In this document: positions 57,540 through 64,000 of the stretch, in pieces
How positions within the stretch are numbered: the stretch's first letter is position 1
How the letters are laid out: each line of letters opens with the position of its first letter
Origin: Strongylocentrotus purpuratus
Lineage: Eukaryota > Echinodermata > Echinoidea > Camarodonta > Strongylocentrotidae
Direction of reading: 5' to 3'
Assembly (NCBI RefSeq): GCF_000002235.5
Contig: NW_022145609.1
Coordinates: forward strand, 26,301,493-26,365,492
DNA length: 64,000 nucleotides
Program-made: the position numbers and the translations under genes
The notes under the pieces: generated by a model
The model's database searches: none
What the model saw: the letters and a program-made list of their open reading frames with translations, nothing else
Told to the model about the DNA's origin: nothing

Positions 57540-57912
57540 GTGTTGTGGACGAGTGGATAAGTCGCCGGACTGTGGATCACAAGGTCCGTGGTTCAAGTCC
57601 CGCCGCAGCACTAATGTCCTTTGGCAAGACATTGATCTACATTTGCCACTCTCCACCCAGGTGTTAAATGGGTACCCGGTAGGATGCGAAAGCTAATGTG
57701 GTTAGATTAGCAAGTGTGCCCATGTAAAAATGACGCCTGGCTGGAATGCTCCCCAAGGAGTGGAGAATGTGCATACATTGTGTGCGGGTAAGCCTGAATC
57801 CAATGACCGGGGTAATAATATACTTATCTGTAAAGCGCTTTGTGAGGGCCTCCGGTCCTGAAAAGCGCTATATAAGAACGAGCTATTATTATTATTATTA
57901 TTATTATTATTA
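57540..57912 (+). mobile_element. tRNA-derived SINE, body type 1, full length
   Basis: The tRNA-like head has a fully pairable acceptor stem (GTGTTGT with GCAGCAC, allowing G-T), an A-box-like region GGACGAGTGGATAAG and B box GGTTCAAGTCC. The body shares TGGAATGCTCCCC, CCAATGACCGGGGTAATAAT and CTGTAAAGCGCTTTG with 21362-21713. It ends in a (TTA)n tail at about 57884-57912. It is a SINE head, not a free tRNA gene. Confidence 0.88.
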
Positions 57913-60179
57913 AAGGATGAATGCATGTACATGTAGTTTTGTGGCTATCACTACTCAGTTTTCACATAGTCATAGGATTGAGTGTCTGATTATTACCATG
58001 CTCCCAAAATTGCATGCAGTCACATTTAGTAATAAGGCTGTACTTAACAAAATTCAGTGCTGTTTATCAAATTGTGGGACAACTTTCCAGATATTAATTG
58101 TCTTGTGTCAGAATTGTGACATCATAAGTGATGATGTCACAATATTAGCGTATATTATTTGTCATGAAGTCACAGTCACTAGTTCTCTGGTATTTTGTTT
58201 GTTAGGAATCACTGATCACTGAAGTAGTAGAGTTTGAGGTCAACTGGTGAACCTCAGGCATTCTTATTGTTTTAAACTAATAACCATGGCAATTGGTAAC
58301 TATGACATCATCATGGGTGTGTTCTCTATTTGTGTAAGTGTGAAATGAAGGTCATTGATATTTGTAGATCTGTTAGAAGTTGAGTATGCATACTGATAGT
58401 TGACATTTACATATACGGTAAACATGTTGGCTTATACGTAAAAATTCTAAAAGAGAAGTAACCTGAAGCTATGCGTAAAGTTATGAATGACTTAACAAAT
58501 GATATGAATATGAAGAGCCAAATGGGATGCCTGAAAATGTTCCTGACATTTTAACAAATTGTGACTATATTTCCCATAATCTCAATTAAATTGTAGCCCA
58601 AAAAACACTTTGCATTAAAATGTTTTGTTATTAATGATAAGGTAAGTCTACATCTGCATATTTTTAACTTTAGCTTAAATGCAATTTAAAGGATTTAAGA
58701 ATCCCTATTAGCTCTTCATATTCAAGTCATTCGTAAATTCATGCGTAACTTTACGCACGGCTTTGTGAAACGCCCCTCCCCCCTGGTAGAGTACAGATAA
58801 ATTCAGACTGCACTTGACCCAGTTTCACAGCTCATTTCACTCCTGTATGTTTACTCGAGCAGTGTATTTTTGACATCATTTCCAATCCACATGGACGGAC
58901 GTTCTTCAAAACTTACACGGTATTGAATGCATTCCTCTGCAATAAGTTAGGTTGTTGTTGTTGTTGGTTTGGTTGTACATCCTGTAAATGTACAGGCACT
59001 TATCATACAATGTTGCATATTAATTTTATAGCCTTTCAGATTTTCAGTAGATCATGCAGAAACCAAATATGAATTGTCATTCCGACTATTACGAAGCCAT
59101 TCCAAAGCCATGAATATGCACATTTCCAAGTAAAAACAAGCTTATGTTTAATTTTAAATGAATGTACCAGTATTTTGTGCCAGGCATCAGCATGTACATG
59201 TAAAATCTAGGTATACATGTATATGAGTAAGAAAATTGCAGTATACAACTATACATGTAAATGTACATAAGGATTGAACTACTTCATTGATTCGTTGAAG
59301 GTATGTTTGAGTGGGAAATGAAGTGCAGTATTGGTTTGACAACTGATTTTTATTTTGAATTGATTTTGTTATTTTTGCTGTTCCTTTTGCGCAGAGGTAC
59401 ATTAAGATGAAATCATGTAGTTAAAAATTAGAAATTTTATGAGAAAGTGACAAATTTATTGTAAGCTGTAGATACACCTACTTGTAGTTAAGGAAGGTAT
59501 TTGGATATACATTCATATAACAAAGAAGAAAAAGGATATATGAAGTTTTCTTGTTTGATGCTTGTAGAATGCAGTTAATTTATTCATGAGGTTTCACCGC
59601 TGTGCATATACAGTAAGTTAATATTTGGTGAAACTTGGAGGATGCTATCACATAACAATTCAAATGAATATATTTCCCCTTTTTTCATGCTGTATTGTAC
59701 AGAAAGATCAGGTTTTATTGATTGGTCCATTTTGTTGTATAAAAAAGTATGGTAGTTTACAAGGGAGATATGACAATGATGTGCAAGGGAAGAAAAGTAG
59801 ATTATGTGTAATTATTCTTACAGAGGTATAATAAGGACTGTATTCATTCATGATAGTTAGACTGTATATTTTGCACCTATATGAAAAATGCCAAAGCGCA
59901 ACTCAAGAATTCAAAAAAATCATGCACCTTGGTGTTTTTATGTAATCAGGAATTGATTGTACTGGAAGAATATTATATGTGTGAAGAATGGTCGTATTTG
60001 TACAGTAAATGTTTGAATGTATGTATGCAATTGATTGAATAAATAATATTACCATCCACCTAAGATAGGACTGAAAAGGTTTTCAAGGATCTTTCTTTAT
60101 GCATACAGACTGGTGTCTTTGAGCTCAGGTACATATGATACGCACGTTGATATAACATGCTCATAAGCAGGACATTGGA
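57913..60179. other. Intergenic, no gene seen
   Basis: AT-rich. A probable foldback remnant lies at about 58471-58787 (ATGCGTAAAGTTATGAATGACTT at the left; AAGTCATTCGTAAATTCATG, then CGTAACTTTACGCA at the right, followed by TTTGTGAAACGCCCC). Nothing coding was found. Confidence 0.5.
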
Positions 60180-60960
60180 TAGGCATTGAGAGAATGGAAA
60201 GAGGAAGGGAGAGGGGAGATGGGGAGGGTGAGAGAAAGAGAAAGAGGAATAGTGCATGAGAGAGAAAGAGGGAGAAGAGAAAGAGAATGGGATAAGAGCA
60301 TGAGAAAGAAAATGGGAAAGAAAGGACCGCTTAGAGAGAATACGCAATTTGCGGTATAGAAATATATTTTATTATTATAAGAGAGAATGGAAAAAGAAAG
60401 GGATAAGAGAATGAGAAAGAAAGGGATAAGAGAATGGGAGAAAGGGAGGAGTAGAGAATGAAAGATGAAGGGGAAATGAGAAAGATAGGAAAAGACAGGT
60501 AGAAAATGAGAGAGGAAATGGGATTAAGAAAGAAAGAGATCAAAAGTGTGAGAAAAAGAGGGAGAATGAGAAAGAAAGAGAGGGAATAGATAATGGAAGA
60601 GAAAGAGGGGCAAATAACAGGAGAGTGAGGAGACTCGGGAGAGGGAATGAGAGAAAGAAAGTGGGAAAGAAAGGGATAAGAGAATGAGAAACAAAGGGAG
60701 GAGTAGAGAATGAAAGAAAAAGGGGCAATGACAAAGATAGGAAATAATAAAAGAGAAAAACAGGTAGACAATGAGAGAGGAAGGGTGATTAAGAAAGAAA
60801 TATTGAAAGGATGAGAAAAAGGGGGGAAATGAGAAGGAAAGAGAGATACATAATGGAAGAGAAAGAGGGGCAAATAATAAAAGAGTGAGGAAAGGGAATG
60901 AGAGAAGGAGAGGAAAGAGAGAGATGTAGGGAAGACAGATAGAGGCAGTACGAATACAAT
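60180..60960 (+). repeat. 780-bp nearly pure purine tract
   Basis: Almost all A and G on the plus strand, made of irregular GAGAAAGAAAGGGATAAGAG-type units with longer near-duplicates (for example the segments near 60383-60480 and 60660-60740). The long minus-strand open frames here (Ser/Leu/Phe/Pro) are a by-product of the composition. Confidence 0.92.
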
Positions 60961-62589
60961 AAGTCAATGGCAGGCTGAGAGACAGAGAAAGATACAAGAT
61001 AAATGCTAAGTGTCAGTGATCACCATAAAGTGTAATAATGATCATGGATTCGAGAAGCACTCAAGAAAATTGTGCATTGCAATATCTGTTGAAATGACTA
61101 GGCATATAGGAACCCGTTAGCGAGATTTTGGCCTAATATGAATATTTATGTTGGCTGGATTTAATTTTGGGTAAGATGCAGTGTCACCTTCAATATTTTC
61201 ATACAATCTGGTGCACCTCTCGAAACCAGGAAATGTCATAAAATTAATTAAAATGTATATCAAGACTGATTTGCATGATATACATGTAGATTGATGAGGT
61301 GAGGGATAGAAAAAAAATTAAAATGGAAGTAATTATGTATAGAAGTGTGAGTTGAGAGAAAGGGATGCGTACAAATTGAGTTGAAATATATGGGTCAATA
61401 AAGAATGTATTGTTAAAGAACATGTCCAAAAGTTAAAAAGATATTTGAATGTGAATATTCTAGATGGATAAGAAATTGTGTTTGAAAAGTTATTGATAGA
61501 ATTTAGGAATAATGAGATAGTTGAATAATTTTCCCGCCATATGAATACACTGTACTAATAACAATCCAACCTTTGAAAACAAAGGCCTACAAAAGAAGGA
61601 ATTTGCTCAATGCTCATAGAAATACCTCAGTGAGAGGCCTATTAGCATTTTGTATAACCTCTCTGCATTTGTAGCTCTTAGTGTGTTACCCACACTCTAC
61701 AAGACCAGGAAGGTGGTCAGTGAGAAAGAATTAAAAAGAATAAAATATACCATGTTCAACATATCCTGTGTGAAGTGGCTCAGACGGGAAGAGAGAATAA
61801 ACAGAGAAGACCGAAATAGAGCATTCATATATATTATATGTTATTGCTAGATTACAGGTACACGACACTTGGGCGTACACAATGATATGTTGTGCGAACT
61901 ACAGAGCTCCAGATAAGTCACCATCAAGCGAGGTTGCCATGGTAATGTTCCAATAAATCTCAGGAGGAGGTGAATAGTGCGTGTGTTGATTTTAAGGTTG
62001 GCTTTAAGAATGCAATTAATGAATCACTATATCATGCAATCTAGTGCGGTTTTATTTATATCAAGAAACATAGAACATCTGTTGCTTGGATATACCTCTG
62101 GCAAGCTCTGCACTATCAAACCCTTTTGTACAATCATCCTGCCGAAGAAAGTCAATTGTATCATGTTTAGACTAAGCATTGCTAGATATGTGTATTTCTT
62201 CTGCCTCATACCCCCCCCCCCCACCCCTTAAAAAAAATATTTAAAAAAAATAAAACTAAATTACTTCAAATTTAACTGAAAAGCACCTGATATTGTATCC
62301 AATTTAATTTTTATTTTGCATGTCAGAACTTTCTACAGAGTTTCGTCCTTCCCCACCCCTCTTTTACAAATTCTTATTCCGCCCCTGCTTTGAGTCATTG
62401 TAGATCAAAATCAACATTTATTATTCCCCGCACTCTACAGACACCATCTCAATCCTCCCTCCATCATATGTGTAAAAATGTGGTAGCATTATGGTTATCA
62501 AGGATAAAAGCATGGTGTGCTCCATTAAACATGCAAGTGATGTATACTGCAATTATGAATAATGCATGTGAACAAGAGAGATCATGGGA
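60961..62589. other. Intergenic, no gene seen
   Basis: AT-rich, with a C-run near 62210-62222. Open frames are short and carry no motif. Confidence 0.5.
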
Positions 62590-63384
<795 letters not shown>

Positions 63385-64000
63385 TCAACATCATGATCAA
63401 TATCATGATCATATCAAGACAGAAATGAGTCTTTTCAAAAAGTTTACATCATGTACCTGCTAATTATAGGCCATAAACACTCTTCTTTTTCTAAATCATG
63501 TGCTTTAAAAAGAAAACAATAAGAAAATCAAAGTTTCTTTGTTTCCATCGAACAAAGCTATTATGGGAAAAGTAGGAATTCAGATTTCAGAAAACAAAAA
63601 TAATGCATAATTTTTTTAAAACAGGCTTTCCAGTTTAAAATGTGTCTTGAAATTTTGTTTAAACATGGGTAGCAGTAATTTAATGACAGGTTTTGCTTTC
63701 ATGTTGAGATAAAAACAAAAGGGAAATAAAAGGGTCACAACATTTTTATTTCTTTCTTTTTCATTCATTATTATGTACATGGACATGACTGTGTGTATGC
63801 GCTCGCATCGTGACACTAGAGGGAGCAATACTCTTTTGGTAAGCAGTAAAGGTTCAATGCACACATTAAGATGCTGTTTCTCTTTTCTTTCTTTGCCATA
63901 ACTTCTTTATAGTCTGCTTATTCTCCCAAAGTCTCCCCCCCCCCTCTCCCTCTTTCTCCCTTTTTCTTTCTCACTCTCTCTTTCTCTCTCTTTCACTTTC
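63385..64000. other. Window end, no gene seen
   Basis: AT-rich sequence ending in another CT-rich run from about 63930 to 64000. Confidence 0.5.

Noticed and set aside
57540..57612. A possible tRNA gene with a pairable acceptor stem
   Set aside because: It continues into a SINE body and (TTA)n tail shared with another copy, so it is a SINE head.
60331..60997. Long minus-strand open frames (up to 180 codons), Ser/Leu/Phe/Pro-rich with membrane-like look
   Set aside because: They come from the homopurine tract; composition alone removes stop codons, and overlapping frames are open at once.

Overview
This is a window of invertebrate animal nuclear DNA. It is AT-rich, has many small GT-AG exons, long introns full of transposon debris, and abundant microsatellites. 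The protein sequences are deuterostome-like. The repeat style (tRNA-derived SINEs with short simple tails, many foldback MITEs, a Ty3/gypsy element, very frequent TACATGTA words) suggests an echinoderm, most likely a sea urchin. The species is inferred, not shown.

Layout. Positions 1-2940 (minus strand) hold a 5'-truncated Ty3/gypsy pol reading frame that is open to the window edge. Positions 4399-5394 (minus) hold a single-exon Tctex1-domain (dynein light chain, DYNLT4-like) gene. Positions 9626-17814 (minus) hold a seven-exon gene that I assembled by splice sites and read as PAXX, the XRCC4-superfamily non-homologous end joining factor; a broken non-LTR retrotransposon sits in its first intron. 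Positions 18124-37021 (plus) hold a complete 22-exon RAD54L, the SNF2-family motor of homologous recombination. Positions 40987-48733 (plus) hold a five-exon GIPC PDZ-domain adaptor gene. From about 49.4 kb to 64 kb I see no gene, only repeats, MITEs, a SINE, a long homopurine tract and a composite microsatellite.

The most notable arrangement is PAXX and RAD54L head to head, with start codons 309 bp apart and two CCAAT boxes between them. One compact bidirectional promoter may therefore drive a core end-joining factor and a core homologous recombination factor.

RAD54L carries repeated local duplications of its own coding or splice-site sequence: the exon 3 acceptor region is doubled, the start of exon 12 is tripled, and the last coding exon plus 3'UTR is copied downstream several times. 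Intron 1 of RAD54L contains an element with two other foldback elements nested inside it.

In PAXX the in-frame stop codon TAA lies inside the exon 6 donor GTAAGT, so retention of that intron would remove the Ku-binding tail.
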